A stretch of 64,000 nucleotides of DNA. Source: Microbacterium testaceum StLB037 (GTDB lineage: Bacteria; Actinomycetota; Actinomycetes; Actinomycetales; Microbacteriaceae). Positions 43,996-52,860 of the stretch are shown here, piece by piece; positions within the stretch are counted from its first letter, which is position 1; each line of letters begins with the position of its first letter. The notes beneath the pieces were generated by a model that was not told the origin of the DNA, did not search any database, and saw only the letters and a list, made by a program, of their open reading frames with translations. The DNA lies in contig NZ_VTQH01000002.1 of assembly GCF_008763945.1 (NCBI RefSeq), positions 612,578 through 676,577 of the forward strand, read 5' to 3'. The translations under genes were made by a program, and so were the position numbers.

Positions 43996-45219
43996 TCAGG
44001 GAATCTGCCAGTACGTGTTCGCCAGCCCGTACATGTTGTAGATCCACCACCACTGGCCGAGCAGGGCGAGAGCGAGCACGCCGACTCGCCACGCGCGCGA
44101 GCGCGGCACGGCCAGCGCACCCCACAGCGGCGACACCGGCACGAGCAGGCGGAAGATGCTCGACTGGGGGAAGAACACCAGCAGCAGGTAGACGAGGTAG
44201 CTCGCCGCCCACAGCCGCACCTCGACGCCGAGGCGCTTCACCTGCGGGGCGAACAGCAGCAGGGCCGCCACGCCCAGCACGAGCAGCGCGAGGAACACGT
44301 ATCCCGACACCGCCCCCAGCCCCCACTGGGTGAACCAGAAGCCGGCGGCCTTCACGAAGCCGTCGAGCGGCACGAACCCGCCGTCCGAGTCACCGAGCCA
44401 GTTGCGCCGCCAGGCCAGCTCGGTGGCGAGGTAGGCGCCCGGGTCGCCGGTGACGAGCCCCGCGATCGCCTGCCACGCGAAGCCCACCACGACCGCGAGG
44501 CCGCCGAGCGCCACGATGTGCGCGATCTCGCGCAGCGGCAGGGGGTCGGTGCGTCGCCGCAGGAAGCGGTGGATGCCGTACAGCCCCAGGAAGAGCGCGA
44601 AGGCCAGGATGCCGGGCCGGGTGAAGCCCATCGCGGGTATGAGCAGGTACAGCCAGACCCACCGGCGCTGCCGGACGCAGCGGATCGCCAGGAACAGGAA
44701 GAACAGGAACAGCGCCTCGGCGTAGCCCACCTGGAAGAGGGCGGCCAACGGCCCGCACGCGAAGAAGACCACGGCCCACATCGCCGCGGAGGGGCCGATG
44801 CGCTCGCGCATCATCGCGTGCAGCACGAGACAGGCCCCGTAGCCCGCGGCCAGCGAGATCGCGACCGCGCCGGCTCCCCACGAGCCGAGCACGAAACCGA
44901 CCCCGGCCGAGAGATACGAGTACAAGGGCATGAACGCCCAGGCGTTCTCGGCGACGTGACCGGCCGCGGCGATCGGCAGGTCGGCGGGGTAACCGGTCAC
45001 CGCGACGAGCCAGTACCACTGCGCATCCCACCCGAGAGCCAGCTCGCCGAGCGAGGGGGCGACACCGTACCGCGAACCCGGGCCCGACAGCGCCGAGGCG
45101 AGCAGGAAGAAACCGGTCGTGACCAGGCGCGCGGCGAGATAGACGATCGCGATGCGCGCCGATACCGGCAGTCGCTGCCACCACCCGCTGCGCGTGCGCA
45201 CCGCGGCCGCGGTGGTCAC
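43996..45219 (-). CDS. PIG-V-like polytopic mannosyltransferase family protein
   Basis: A 407-residue membrane protein with about ten hydrophobic segments. The pattern (GWDAQWYWLVAVTGYP after the first helix, FMPLYSYL, GYAEALFLFFLFLAI, RPGILAFALFLGLYG) matches the GT-C, PIG-V-like family, where the first loop Asp (WDAQWY) is the likely catalytic base using polyprenyl-phosphate mannose. The acceptor is unknown, possibly a cell-wall glycan or glycolipid. The GTG at 45219 overlaps the dapE stop by 4 bases; an in-frame GTG at 45234 would overlap by 19. Confidence 0.82.
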   Translation of the reverse strand: MTTAAAVRTRSGWWQRLPVSARIAIVYLAARLVTTGFFLLASALSGPGSRYGVAPSLGELALGWDAQWYWLVAVTGYPADLPIAAAGHVAENAWAFMPLYSYLSAGVGFVLGSWGAGAVAISLAAGYGACLVLHAMMRERIGPSAAMWAVVFFACGPLAALFQVGYAEALFLFFLFLAIRCVRQRRWVWLYLLIPAMGFTRPGILAFALFLGLYGIHRFLRRRTDPLPLREIAHIVALGGLAVVVGFAWQAIAGLVTGDPGAYLATELAWRRNWLGDSDGGFVPLDGFVKAAGFWFTQWGLGAVSGYVFLALLVLGVAALLLFAPQVKRLGVEVRLWAASYLVYLLLVFFPQSSIFRLLVPVSPLWGALAVPRSRAWRVGVLALALLGQWWWIYNMYGLANTYWQIP

Positions 45220-46292
45220 GACCCGCTCAACCACGACCGCAGACCCCGCTCGACGGCGTCGATCTGCGCAAGAGGAACGCGCTCCTCGTCGTGGTGGGCG
45301 AGGTGGGGGTCACCGGGGCCGTAGTTGACGGCCGGGATGCCGAGGGCCGAGAAGCGCGCGACATCGGTCCAGCCGTACTTGGGTTTGGGCGTGGCGCCCA
45401 CGGCATCCACGAACTCCTTCGCCAGGGCCGCATCGAGGCCGGGGCGTGCTCCCTCGGCGACGTCGACGATCTCGACGTCGAAGCCGGTGAAGACGTCGGT
45501 GACCACGCGCGTGGCCGCGGCGGCGTCACGGCTGGGTGCGAAGCGGTAGTTGACCTCGACGGCGCAGGCGTCGGGGATGACGTTGCCGGCCACCCCGCCC
45601 GTGATGCTCACCGCGTTGAGGCCCTCGCGGTAGACGAGCCCCTCGACCTCGATCTCGCGGGCACGGTACTCGGCCAGGCGCGCGAGGATCGGAGCGGCCT
45701 TGTGGATCGCGTTCTCGCCGATCCACGAGCGGGCGCTGTGGGCGCGGACGCCCTCGGTGCGCACGATCGCGCGCAGCGTGCCGTTGCACCCGCCCTCGAC
45801 CTCGCCGTTGCTGGGCTCGCCGAGGATCGCGAAATCGCCCGCGAACAGGTCGGGCCGGTTGCGCGAGAGTCGGCCCAGGCCGTTCAGGGCGGAGTCGACC
45901 TCTTCGTGGTCGTACCACATCCACGTGATGTCGACCGGGGGCTCGGTGAGCTCGGCGGCGAGCTTGAGCTGCACGGCGACGCCGGCCTTCATGTCGACCG
46001 TCCCACGGCCCCAGATGACCTCGACGCCGTCGACCGTGCGGTCTTCGACGGGGAGGTTGCGGTTGATCGGCACGGTGTCGATGTGCCCGGCGATGACGAC
46101 GCGGCGGTCGCGGCCCAGGTTGGTGCGCGCGACGATGGTGTCGCCATCGCGGATGACCTCGAGGTGGGCGTACGCGGAGACGGCGGCCTCGATGGCATCC
46201 GCGAGAGGGGTCTCGTCTCCCGAGACGCTGTGGATGTCGCAGACGGCTCGCGTCAGGGCGGCCGAGGACTGGGTGAGGTCGAGCGCGGGCAT
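45216..46292 (-). CDS. dapE: Succinyl-diaminopimelate desuccinylase
   Basis: A 358-residue M20-family dizinc amidohydrolase that releases succinate from N-succinyl-LL-DAP. Metal and catalytic motifs: IAGHIDTVPINRN (His, Asp), GRGTVDMKAGVA (Asp), WYDHEEVDS (Glu-Glu), ILGEPSN (Glu) and a C-terminal His in HLAHHDEERV. It is back-to-back with dapD (42 bases between the starts), the enzyme two steps earlier, which supports the assignment. The ATG at 46292 opens directly before conserved sequence; the open frame upstream is antisense to dapD. Confidence 0.92.
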   Translation of the reverse strand: MPALDLTQSSAALTRAVCDIHSVSGDETPLADAIEAAVSAYAHLEVIRDGDTIVARTNLGRDRRVVIAGHIDTVPINRNLPVEDRTVDGVEVIWGRGTVDMKAGVAVQLKLAAELTEPPVDITWMWYDHEEVDSALNGLGRLSRNRPDLFAGDFAILGEPSNGEVEGGCNGTLRAIVRTEGVRAHSARSWIGENAIHKAAPILARLAEYRAREIEVEGLVYREGLNAVSITGGVAGNVIPDACAVEVNYRFAPSRDAAAATRVVTDVFTGFDVEIVDVAEGARPGLDAALAKEFVDAVGATPKPKYGWTDVARFSALGIPAVNYGPGDPHLAHHDEERVPLAQIDAVERGLRSWLSGS

Positions 46293-46334
46293 GCCCCGAT
46301 CTTCCCACAGCCGGTGCCCCACTACCCTGGGACG

Positions 46335-47255
46335 GTGAGCAACGAACGACGCATCAGCGCTGCCGGCCTCTCGACGCGGACCACCGGGGGGACGGTGCTC
46401 GACGCCTGGTTCCCGAAGCCGGTCCTGGGCGCTTCGAGCGACCTGGATGCCGAGAAGGCGGCGCTCAAATCCTCCACCGGTCCCGACGAGCGGCGCGGAG
46501 TCGTCGTCGAGACGGTGTCGCTCACGATCGACGCCGACGCGGCTCCCGCCTCGACGGTCGACGCCTACCTCCGCCTGCACGCGCTGTCGCACCTGCTCGT
46601 GCGCCCCAATGAGATCAACCTCGACGGGATCTTCGGCCACCTCCCCAACGTCGCCTGGACGAATGCCGGTCCCGTGCACCCCGACGACGCCGCGCGCCTG
46701 CTGCCGCAGCTCAAGCGCCACGGCATCGAGCTCCAGGGCCTCGACAAGTTCCCGCGCCTCACCGACTACGTGCTGCCCGCCGGCGTGCGCATCGCCGACG
46801 CCTCACGCGTGCGCTTGGGTGCGCACCTCTCCCCCGGCACGACCGTCATGCACGAGGGCTTCGTCAACTTCAACGCCGGAACCCTCGGCTCCTCGATGAT
46901 CGAGGGCCGCGTCTCGCAGGGCGTCGTGATCGGCGACGGCACCGACATCGGCGGCGGCGCCTCGATCATGGGCACCCTCTCGGGGGGCGGAACCCACCGC
47001 GTCTCGATCGGAGCACGCACCCTGCTCGGCGCGAACGCCGGGATCGGCATCTCGCTCGGTGACGACTGCGTCGTTGAGGCGGGGCTCTACGTCACCGCGG
47101 GCACGAAGGTCCGCGTCGGAGACGACACCGTCAAGGCCGGCGAGCTGTCGGGCCGCGATGGCATCCTCTTCCGCCGCAACTCCCTCACCGGCGCCGTCGA
47201 GGCCTCCGCCCGCGCCGGCGTCGGCGTGACGCTGAACGAGGCGCTGCACGCCTGA
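46335..47255 (+). CDS. dapD: Tetrahydrodipicolinate N-succinyltransferase
   Basis: A 306-residue trimeric left-handed beta-helix enzyme. The C-terminal half shows hexapeptide repeats (VRIADASRVRLGAHLSPG, VVIGDGTDIGGGASIMG, ISLGDDCVVEAGLYVTAG), with GFVNFNAGTLG at the active site. The N-terminal domain (1-130) is the actinobacterial type. It starts with GTG; TACCCT (46323-46328) ends 6 nt upstream, so the mRNA is probably leaderless. Together with dapC and dapE it provides the succinylase branch to meso-DAP and lysine. Confidence 0.93.
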   Translation: MSNERRISAAGLSTRTTGGTVLDAWFPKPVLGASSDLDAEKAALKSSTGPDERRGVVVETVSLTIDADAAPASTVDAYLRLHALSHLLVRPNEINLDGIFGHLPNVAWTNAGPVHPDDAARLLPQLKRHGIELQGLDKFPRLTDYVLPAGVRIADASRVRLGAHLSPGTTVMHEGFVNFNAGTLGSSMIEGRVSQGVVIGDGTDIGGGASIMGTLSGGGTHRVSIGARTLLGANAGIGISLGDDCVVEAGLYVTAGTKVRVGDDTVKAGELSGRDGILFRRNSLTGAVEASARAGVGVTLNEALHA

Positions 47256-47273
47256 GGCCGCCCCTCCCCTCCC

Positions 47274-47338
47274 GATAAACGCTCCCTGCACTCGGAAACG
47301 CCCTCGGCGCGCGTTCCTCAGTGCAGGGGGCGTTTCTC
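47274..47338. repeat. 65-bp dispersed palindrome, copy 3
   Basis: It has the same length and layout as the pair at 31566 and 31788. Arms are GATAAACGCTCCCTGCACT and AGTGCAGGGGGCGTTTCTC. The central C-to-C/G changes relative to copies 1 and 2 (CTCGCTG to CTCCCTG on the left, CAGCGAG to CAGGGGG on the right) largely keep pairing. It lies 18 bases after the dapD stop in a convergent gap. Confidence 0.9.
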
Positions 47339-47366
47339 GTCGCGTATCCGCCTCCGCGCGGTCGCG

Positions 47367-48128
47367 TCAGTCGCGCACCCGCACCGACAGGCAGGTCACG
47401 CAACCCTCGAGCTTCTCGAACTCGCTCACGTCGACCGTCACCACGTCGAGCCCGCGGAAGCGGTGCTCCTCCGCCGTGGCCGGAGCGTCCGACGACATCA
47501 GCACCGTCCCCTCGTCGAGTACCACCACCGCCGTGCCGTGCTCCTCGGGCACGCCCGCGAACACCGGGAACAGCGAGGGGTCGTCGACCAGCGGCTCGAA
47601 CCCGACCACCGTGCCATCGGGGAGCGCCGTGACCCCCGACTTCAGGTGCAGCACCTTCGTGACCGGGATCTCGCGCACCTCCCACCCCCGCGGCTCGAGC
47701 AGCGCCCGCAGCTGCGCGATGCCCTCCGTGTTCGTCCGCGACGACGCCCCGACGTAGACGGTCCGGCCGACCTTCAAGACGTCGCCCCCGTCGAGGGTTC
47801 CGGGTTCGACGATGTCGGCGGTTTCGATTCCGGATGCCGACACCCCGGCGCGAACGCTCTCGAGCTCGCCGCGGCGCGACGGCGCCCCCGCCCGGCACAA
47901 CACGGCGAGATCGCCGAAGACCACCACGGCGTCCTCGACGAAGACGCCGTCGGGCTGATCGTCGGCCGGGGCGATCTCGACGATCTCCCATCCGCGGGAG
48001 CGGAACGCATCGACGTATCCGTTCCACTGGGCGAGCGCCAGGTCGGCGTCGACCGGGACGCGGTCGAGGTGCGTGAGCTCACCGTCGGCGAGCTGGGGCG
48101 AGGGGCGGCGGACGATCAGGCGCGGCAT
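47367..48128 (-). CDS. Dimethylarginine dimethylaminohydrolase (DDAH) family protein
   Basis: A 253-residue amidinotransferase-fold hydrolase that probably cleaves methylated arginine or arginine-like guanidino substrates. The motifs match DDAH: PDGVFVEDAVVVFGDLAVL (substrate Asp/Glu region), EPGTLDGGDVLKVGRTVYVG, HLKSGVTAL (catalytic His) and the nucleophile Cys in EGCVTCLSVRV at the C-terminus. The length is normal. TAGGGT ends 6 nt before the ATG (leaderless type). The true substrate is not known in this group. Confidence 0.87.
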   Translation of the reverse strand: MPRLIVRRPSPQLADGELTHLDRVPVDADLALAQWNGYVDAFRSRGWEIVEIAPADDQPDGVFVEDAVVVFGDLAVLCRAGAPSRRGELESVRAGVSASGIETADIVEPGTLDGGDVLKVGRTVYVGASSRTNTEGIAQLRALLEPRGWEVREIPVTKVLHLKSGVTALPDGTVVGFEPLVDDPSLFPVFAGVPEEHGTAVVVLDEGTVLMSSDAPATAEEHRFRGLDVVTVDVSEFEKLEGCVTCLSVRVRD

Positions 48129-48215
48129 GCCCCGACCCTACTGGGTGGCGTCATCGGCGGCGGCGGGGCGTCGTGGCATCCATTCCCGTTCTGCCACCCC
48201 GTGTCCCTTTTGCAG

Positions 48216-48255
48216 CGAAGCGCCCCGCCCCTCGTCGGAGGAGTGGGGCGCTTCG
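48216..48255 (-). terminator. Terminator of the citrate synthase gene
   Basis: The arms CGAAGCGCCCC and GGGGCGCTTCG (perfect 11 bp) enclose a CCTC/GAGG inner stem. It lies 8 bases after the gltA stop on the minus strand and is followed there by TGCAAAAGGG. Confidence 0.75.
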
Positions 48256-48262
48256 GCGGGGG

Positions 48263-49558
48263 TCAGACCCCGGGGTAGTTGCGCTCGGCGGCACCCGTGT
48301 AGAGCTGCTGCGGGCGGCCGATCTTGGTCTGCGGGTCGGTGATCGCCTCGCGCCACTGGGCGAGCCAGCCGGGCAGGCGGCCGATGGCGAACAGCACCGT
48401 GAACATGCGCGTCGGGAACCCCATCGCCTTGTAGATCACGCCGGTGTAGAAGTCGACGTTCGGGTACAGGCGACGCTCGCGGAAGTAGTCGTCTTCGAGC
48501 GCGATCTGCTCGAGCTCCTTCGCGAGGTCGAGCAGCGGGTCGCTGACGCCGAGGGCGGTGAGCACCTCGTCGGCGGACTCCTTGACGAGCTTGGCGCGCG
48601 GGTCGTAGTTCTTGTACACGCGGTGACCGAAGCCCATGAGCTTGACGCCCTGCTCCTTGTTCTTCACCCGCTCGACGAAGCGCTCGACGCTCTCGCCCGA
48701 GTCGCGGATGCGCGCGAGCATCTGCAGCACGGCCTCGTTGGCGCCGCCGTGCAGCGGACCGGACAGCGCCTGGATGCCGGCCGAGATCGACGCGAACTGG
48801 TTCGCACCCGTCGAGCCGACCAGACGCACGGTCGAGGTCGAGGCGTTCTGCTCGTGGTCCTCGTGCAGCATGAGCAGCAGATCGAGGGCCTTCGTCATGA
48901 CCGGGTTGGCCTCGAAGGGCTCGCTGTGCACGCCGAAGTTCAGTTTGAGGAAGTTGTCGACGAAGCCGAGCGAGTTGTCGGGGTACAGGAAGGCCTGGCC
49001 GATGCTCTTCTTGTGCGCGTACGCGGCGATCACGGGGAGCTTCGCGAGCATGCGGACCGTGTTGAGCTCGACGTGCTCGGGGTTGTGCGGGTCGGACTCG
49101 GCCTCGTAGTAGGTCGAAAGTGCTGCGGTCGCCGCCGACAGCACCGACATGGGGTGCGCGGTCGGGGGCAGGGCCGAGAAGAGGCTCTTGAGGTCTTCAT
49201 GCAGCAGCGTGTGACGGCGGATGCGCTCGTCGAAGGAGGCCAGTTCGGATGCCGAGGGCAGCTCGCCGTAGATGAGCAGCCACGCCACCTCGAGGTAGGT
49301 GCTGTTCTTCGCCAGCTGCTCGATCGGATACCCGCGGTAGCGCAGGATGCCCTGGTCGCCGTCGATGTAGGTGATGTCCGACTTCGTGGACGCCGTGTTG
49401 ACGAATCCGTAGTCGAGCGTGGTGTGACCCGTCTGCCTCGTCAGCGACGCGATGTCGATGCTCGGAACGCCGTCGGTGCCTCGCAGGACCGGGAATTCGG
49501 CGGTGGTGCCCCCTACCGTGAGAGTGGCCTTGTCCTGCTGCGTGCCCGCGTCGCTCAC
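48263..49558 (-). CDS. gltA: Citrate synthase
   Basis: A 431-residue type II citrate synthase that condenses oxaloacetate and acetyl-CoA. Motifs: GSTGANQFASISAGIQAL and SGPLHGGANEAVL (catalytic His), KLMGFGHRVYKNYDPRAK (catalytic His, substrate Arg) and the Asp in the VDFYTGVIYKAMG region. The N-terminal beta domain (TLTVGGTTAEFPVL, DGDQGILRYRGYPIEQL) is typical. Start: GTG at 49558 has AAGGAGG at 6 nt; longer in-frame ATGs (to 49666) have none. The gap 49559-49779 probably holds its promoter (TAGGCT at 49708-49703). Confidence 0.95.
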   Translation of the reverse strand: MSDAGTQQDKATLTVGGTTAEFPVLRGTDGVPSIDIASLTRQTGHTTLDYGFVNTASTKSDITYIDGDQGILRYRGYPIEQLAKNSTYLEVAWLLIYGELPSASELASFDERIRRHTLLHEDLKSLFSALPPTAHPMSVLSAATAALSTYYEAESDPHNPEHVELNTVRMLAKLPVIAAYAHKKSIGQAFLYPDNSLGFVDNFLKLNFGVHSEPFEANPVMTKALDLLLMLHEDHEQNASTSTVRLVGSTGANQFASISAGIQALSGPLHGGANEAVLQMLARIRDSGESVERFVERVKNKEQGVKLMGFGHRVYKNYDPRAKLVKESADEVLTALGVSDPLLDLAKELEQIALEDDYFRERRLYPNVDFYTGVIYKAMGFPTRMFTVLFAIGRLPGWLAQWREAITDPQTKIGRPQQLYTGAAERNYPGV

Positions 49559-49779
49559 CGCGCCTCCTTGCGATTTCTGGTCGCCCGTGTGGTAGATCGC
49601 GGAAGCGGGGGCACCCGCGGTCTTCTCGACCGATGGATGCCACGGGTATGGCATCCGGGTCGGCACGGCGCGCGAAGGATGAACCGAACGCTGTGCCTTT
49701 ACAGCCTAGTAGGCACTCCGGCGTACAGATGACACCGCTAAAGGTTGCCCCCATCGAATGGAGGGATCCTCCTGATCAG

Positions 49780-49800
49780 CCGACCGAATGCCTCGGTCGG
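49780..49800 (-). terminator. Hairpin after dapC
   Basis: The perfect arms CCGACCGA and TCGGTCGG with a 5-nt loop lie 43 bases past the dapC stop on the minus strand. There is no T-tract. Confidence 0.5.
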
Positions 49801-49843
49801 GTGCCCGGTCCGCGCGGGTGTGTTGCGGGTCGAGCGCAGACGT

Positions 49844-50947
49844 TCAGCGTCCCAGGCGCTCCGCCGCGGCCGCGATGCGCTCGTCGGTCGCGGTGAGCGA
49901 GAAGCGCACGTGGTTCGGGAAGTGGGTGCCGTAGAAGTGGCCGGGACCCACCAGGATGCCGACATCGGCGAGGCGGTCGACACTCTCCCAGGCATCGCGC
50001 CCCTCGGTCGCCCAGAGGTACAGCCCGCCCTCGCTGTGATCGATCGTGAACCCGGCAGCCTCGATCGCGGGCTTGAGCACGGCGCGGCGGCGCGCGTACC
50101 TCTCGCGCTGCTCGGCGACGTGCGCGTCGTCGCCCAGGGCGACGGTCATCGCCCGCTGGACGGGAGCCGGCGGCATGAGGCCCAGGTGCTTGCGGCCGGT
50201 CAGCAGCCGCGAGACGAGGGCCGGGTCACCCGCGAGGAACGCGGCGCGATATCCCGCGAGGTTCGACTGCTTGCTCAGGGAGTAGACCGAGAGCACGCCC
50301 GTGACGTCGCCGTCCACGACGGCCGGGTCGAGGACGCTCGGGACGGGCCGCGCATCCCACGGAGCCTCCCAGCCCAGCTCGGCGTAGCACTCGTCGGAGG
50401 CCAGGACGGCTCCGATCTCGCGGGCTCGGGTCACGGCATCCCGAAGCTCGTCCGTCGAGAGGACGCGGCCGTCGGGGTTGCCCGGCGAGTTGATCCAGAC
50501 CAGGCGCGCGTGTTCGGGCCAGGAGGAGGAATCGTCGGATGCCACGGCCTCGGCGCCCACGAGACGCGCTCCGACCTCGTAGGTGGGGTAGGCGGCGCGA
50601 GGGTGGACCACGGCGTCGCCCGGGCCGAGGCCGAGCAGCAACGGCAGCAGGGCCACCAGCTCTTTCGAGCCCACGGTGGGGAGCACGTTCGCCGCACTCA
50701 ACCCGGGGACACCGCGACGGCGGTGGTACCACTCGGCGATGGCTTCGCGCAGGGCCGGGGTGCCGGCGGTCTGCGGGTAGGCGTGCGCGTCGGTCGCGTC
50801 GGCGAGGGCCTCGGCGATGACGGCGGGCGTCTGGTCGACGGGCGAACCGATCGACAGGTCGACGATGCCGTCAGGGTGTCGCCGCGCGCGCTCCGCGTAG
50901 GGGGCGACGGCATCCCACGGGTAGTCGGCGAGGTCGGCGACGCCCAC
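49844..50947 (-). CDS. dapC: Succinyldiaminopimelate transaminase
   Basis: A 367-residue PLP-dependent class I/II aminotransferase that makes N-succinyl-LL-DAP. The PLP Lys lies in VYSLSKQSNLAGYRAAF; other motifs are GSPVDQTPAVIAEAL, LPTVGSKELVALLPLL, HPRAAYPTYEVGARLVG, INSPGNPDGRV and ASDECYAELGWE. It follows the ferredoxin gene after 3 bases, an arrangement (fdxA-dapC) common in actinobacteria, and this supports DapC rather than a generic aminotransferase. The GTG start depends on the ferredoxin message for translation. Confidence 0.92.
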   Translation of the reverse strand: MGVADLADYPWDAVAPYAERARRHPDGIVDLSIGSPVDQTPAVIAEALADATDAHAYPQTAGTPALREAIAEWYHRRRGVPGLSAANVLPTVGSKELVALLPLLLGLGPGDAVVHPRAAYPTYEVGARLVGAEAVASDDSSSWPEHARLVWINSPGNPDGRVLSTDELRDAVTRAREIGAVLASDECYAELGWEAPWDARPVPSVLDPAVVDGDVTGVLSVYSLSKQSNLAGYRAAFLAGDPALVSRLLTGRKHLGLMPPAPVQRAMTVALGDDAHVAEQRERYARRRAVLKPAIEAAGFTIDHSEGGLYLWATEGRDAWESVDRLADVGILVGPGHFYGTHFPNHVRFSLTATDERIAAAAERLGR

Positions 50948-50950
50948 GGC

Positions 50951-51271
50951 TCAGTGGCTCTGCGGGGGCAGAGCGGTGATGACGGGGTGGTCCTTGGCGA
51001 TCACGCCGACCTTGGCCGCGCCACCGGGCGAGCCGATGTCGTCGAAGAACTCGACGTTGGCCTTGTAGTAGTCGGACCACTCCTCGGGGAGGTCGTCCTC
51101 GTAGTAGATGGCCTCGACAGGGCAGACCGGCTCGCACGCACCGCAGTCGACGCACTCGTCGGGGTGGATGTAGAGCGATCGTTCACCCTCGTAGATGCAG
51201 TCGACGGGACACTCATCGATGCAGGCGCGGTCTTTGACATCGACACACGGGAGGGCGATCACGTAAGTCAC
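50951..51271 (-). CDS. fdxA: 7Fe ferredoxin ([3Fe-4S][4Fe-4S])
   Basis: A 106-residue electron carrier. The cluster ligands are visible: Cys9 ([20 protein letters not shown], given in full here) in the N-terminal half, and [15 protein letters not shown] in the second. The C-terminal extension (about 65-106) is typical of mycobacterial FdxA-type proteins. TAGACT ends 6 nt before the GTG, so a leaderless transcript probably starts here and covers dapC. Confidence 0.93.
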   Translation of the reverse strand: MTYVIALPCVDVKDRACIDECPVDCIYEGERSLYIHPDECVDCGACEPVCPVEAIYYEDDLPEEWSDYYKANVEFFDDIGSPGGAAKVGVIAKDHPVITALPPQSH

Positions 51272-51324
51272 TCGCCCAGTCTAATCGCGCTGGGGCGACC
51301 GACTCCGCCGCCGAGCCCGCGGGG

Positions 51325-51723
51325 TTAGGATTCGGCCGGACGCGCGGGCGCCTGCAGCTTCGAGAAGTCGGGCCACAGCGCCACCAGCACCATCAGCGCG
51401 GGGCCGACGACCGTCCACACGAGCGGGATCCACTCGGTGCCCGCGGTGGGAGCGGCGACGATGGCCGAGCCCCCGGGGCCCACCTGCGAGAACAGGTAGG
51501 TCGCCCCGGTGAGACCGAGTCCGCCCGCCAGCGCGTTCACGCGATCGCCCGTGAGGGTACGCAGCGCGATGAGCAACGCGGCGCTGCCGACCGTCGCGAG
51601 GATCAGGCCGACCGGCACGGGCCCCACCAGGAACGCCTGGCCGACGGTACCCGCGGCTCCGTAAAAGGCTCCGACCAGCAGAGCCACCACCCAGCCGACG
51701 ACGCGAAGAATCGTGGAAGTCAC
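51325..51723 (-). CDS. DUF6113-like four-helix membrane protein
   Basis: A 132-residue protein with four hydrophobic segments (about 6-24, 33-54, 64-82 and 100-118) and little else. It resembles a small actinobacterial membrane family next to fdxA (DUF6113 by memory). The GTG start is supported by TAGACT ending 6 nt upstream, the same -10 and spacing as at fdxA. Function unknown. Confidence 0.75.
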   Translation of the reverse strand: MTSTILRVVGWVVALLVGAFYGAAGTVGQAFLVGPVPVGLILATVGSAALLIALRTLTGDRVNALAGGLGLTGATYLFSQVGPGGSAIVAAPTAGTEWIPLVWTVVGPALMVLVALWPDFSKLQAPARPAES

Positions 51724-51766
51724 CGGCCGAGTCTAGGCGGGACGGCTATGGGTGGGCCGTGGCGGG

Positions 51767-52081
51767 TCAGCTCGCCCAGCCCCACAGCCGCAGCATCGCC
51801 GCGGTGACGGCGGCGCCCACGACCACCACGAGGAACGGCGCCCGCGCCCAGAGAAGCAGGGCCGCCACCCCCACGGCCGGCAGCCGCGCGTCGACCGCGA
51901 TCGACTGCCCCGCCCCGAGCGTCTGCACCACCACGAGCGCCGAGAGCAGCGCGACCGTCAGCAGATCCGCGATGCGCGCGGGACGGGGCTTGTCGAGCCA
52001 GTGCGCGGGCAGGAGGTAGCCGGTCGCTTTGAGTGCGACGCAGATGACGGATGCCGTGAGCACCGCGGTCCACAGGGTCAT
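51767..52081 (-). CDS. azlD: AzlD family branched-chain amino acid export subunit
   Basis: A 104-residue AzlD-type protein with about three to four hydrophobic segments (LWTAVLTASVICVALKATGY, LLTVALLSALVVVQTL, PAVGVAALLLWARAPFLVVV). It forms an exporter with AzlC, in the BrnFE group. The ATG overlaps the azlC stop by 4 bases (ATGA). Confidence 0.88.
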   Translation of the reverse strand: MTLWTAVLTASVICVALKATGYLLPAHWLDKPRPARIADLLTVALLSALVVVQTLGAGQSIAVDARLPAVGVAALLLWARAPFLVVVVGAAVTAAMLRLWGWAS

Positions 52082-52803
52082 GGCATCCGCTCCTCTGTCG
52101 TCGTCGTCTGCACCGGTCGGGGGTCGAACAGGCCGACCGCGATCGCGACTCCGGCCGCGGCGATCACCGGGATGCCGGGCATGAGCCACGGGGTGAGCAG
52201 CGCCGCCACGGCGGCGGCTCCGGCGGCGACGGCCAGGGGTTGGCGGCCCTTCAGGCGGGGCCAGAGCAGGGCGAGGAAAGCCGCAGCCGCTGCCGCATCG
52301 AGACCGTACGTGCGCGGGTCACCCAGGACATCACCCAGCAGGGCTCCGAGCAGCGTCGAGAGGTTCCACCCCACCCAGATCGCAACGCCGGTGACCCAGA
52401 ACCCGGTCTGACGCGCCCGCGGCTCGCCCTGAGCGAGAGCGACCGCCGTCGACTCGTCGATCGTGAACTGGGTCGCGGCGGCCTTGCGCCACCCTCCCCC
52501 GCCGACGATCGGCGCCAAGCGCATCGCGTACGCGGCGTTTCGGACGCCGAGAAGCACCGACGACGCGATGGCCGCGGGTGCGGCGGCGAGGCCGCCCGCC
52601 GCGATGACGCCGACGAACGCGAACTGCGAGCCGCCGGTGAACATGAGCAGGCTGAGCACGCAGGTCTGCCAGACGTCGAGCCCGGATGCCACCGACACGG
52701 CGCCGAACGAGACGCCGTACGCACTCGTGGCGAGGGCGACGGCGAGCCCCTGCCGGGCAGCCACCCCCTCGGGTGTTCGGTGTATCGAACGCATGGACAT
52801 CAT
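52078..52803 (-). CDS. azlC: AzlC family branched-chain amino acid exporter
   Basis: A 241-residue membrane protein with about seven hydrophobic segments. The AzlC/BrnF signature SAYGVSFGAVSVASGLDVW, LLMFTGGSQFAFVGVIAAGG and FTIDESTAVAL is clear. With AzlD it probably exports branched-chain or related amino acids. Three ATGs (52803, 52800, 52794) compete for the start. It diverges from an XRE-cupin regulator, which very likely controls it. Confidence 0.9.
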   Translation of the reverse strand: MMSMRSIHRTPEGVAARQGLAVALATSAYGVSFGAVSVASGLDVWQTCVLSLLMFTGGSQFAFVGVIAAGGLAAAPAAIASSVLLGVRNAAYAMRLAPIVGGGGWRKAAATQFTIDESTAVALAQGEPRARQTGFWVTGVAIWVGWNLSTLLGALLGDVLGDPRTYGLDAAAAAAFLALLWPRLKGRQPLAVAAGAAAVAALLTPWLMPGIPVIAAAGVAIAVGLFDPRPVQTTTTEERMP

Positions 52804-52860
52804 CGTGAACGACCGGACGGCCGTTCGTCAAGTTGAACGAGCGGTGAGCATAATGAACGC
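52804..52860. promoter_or_regulatory. Divergent azlC / XRE-cupin promoter with TGAACG repeats
   Basis: The 57-base gap has three direct TGAACG copies (52806, 52834 and 52854) and one inverted (CGTTC at 52822-52826), giving GAACG-N10-CGTTC at 52807-52826. CATAAT (52849-52854) ends 6 nt before the plus-strand ATG; the overlapping TATGCT (52852-52847) serves azlC. The repeats are good candidates for the regulator's operator. Confidence 0.6.
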
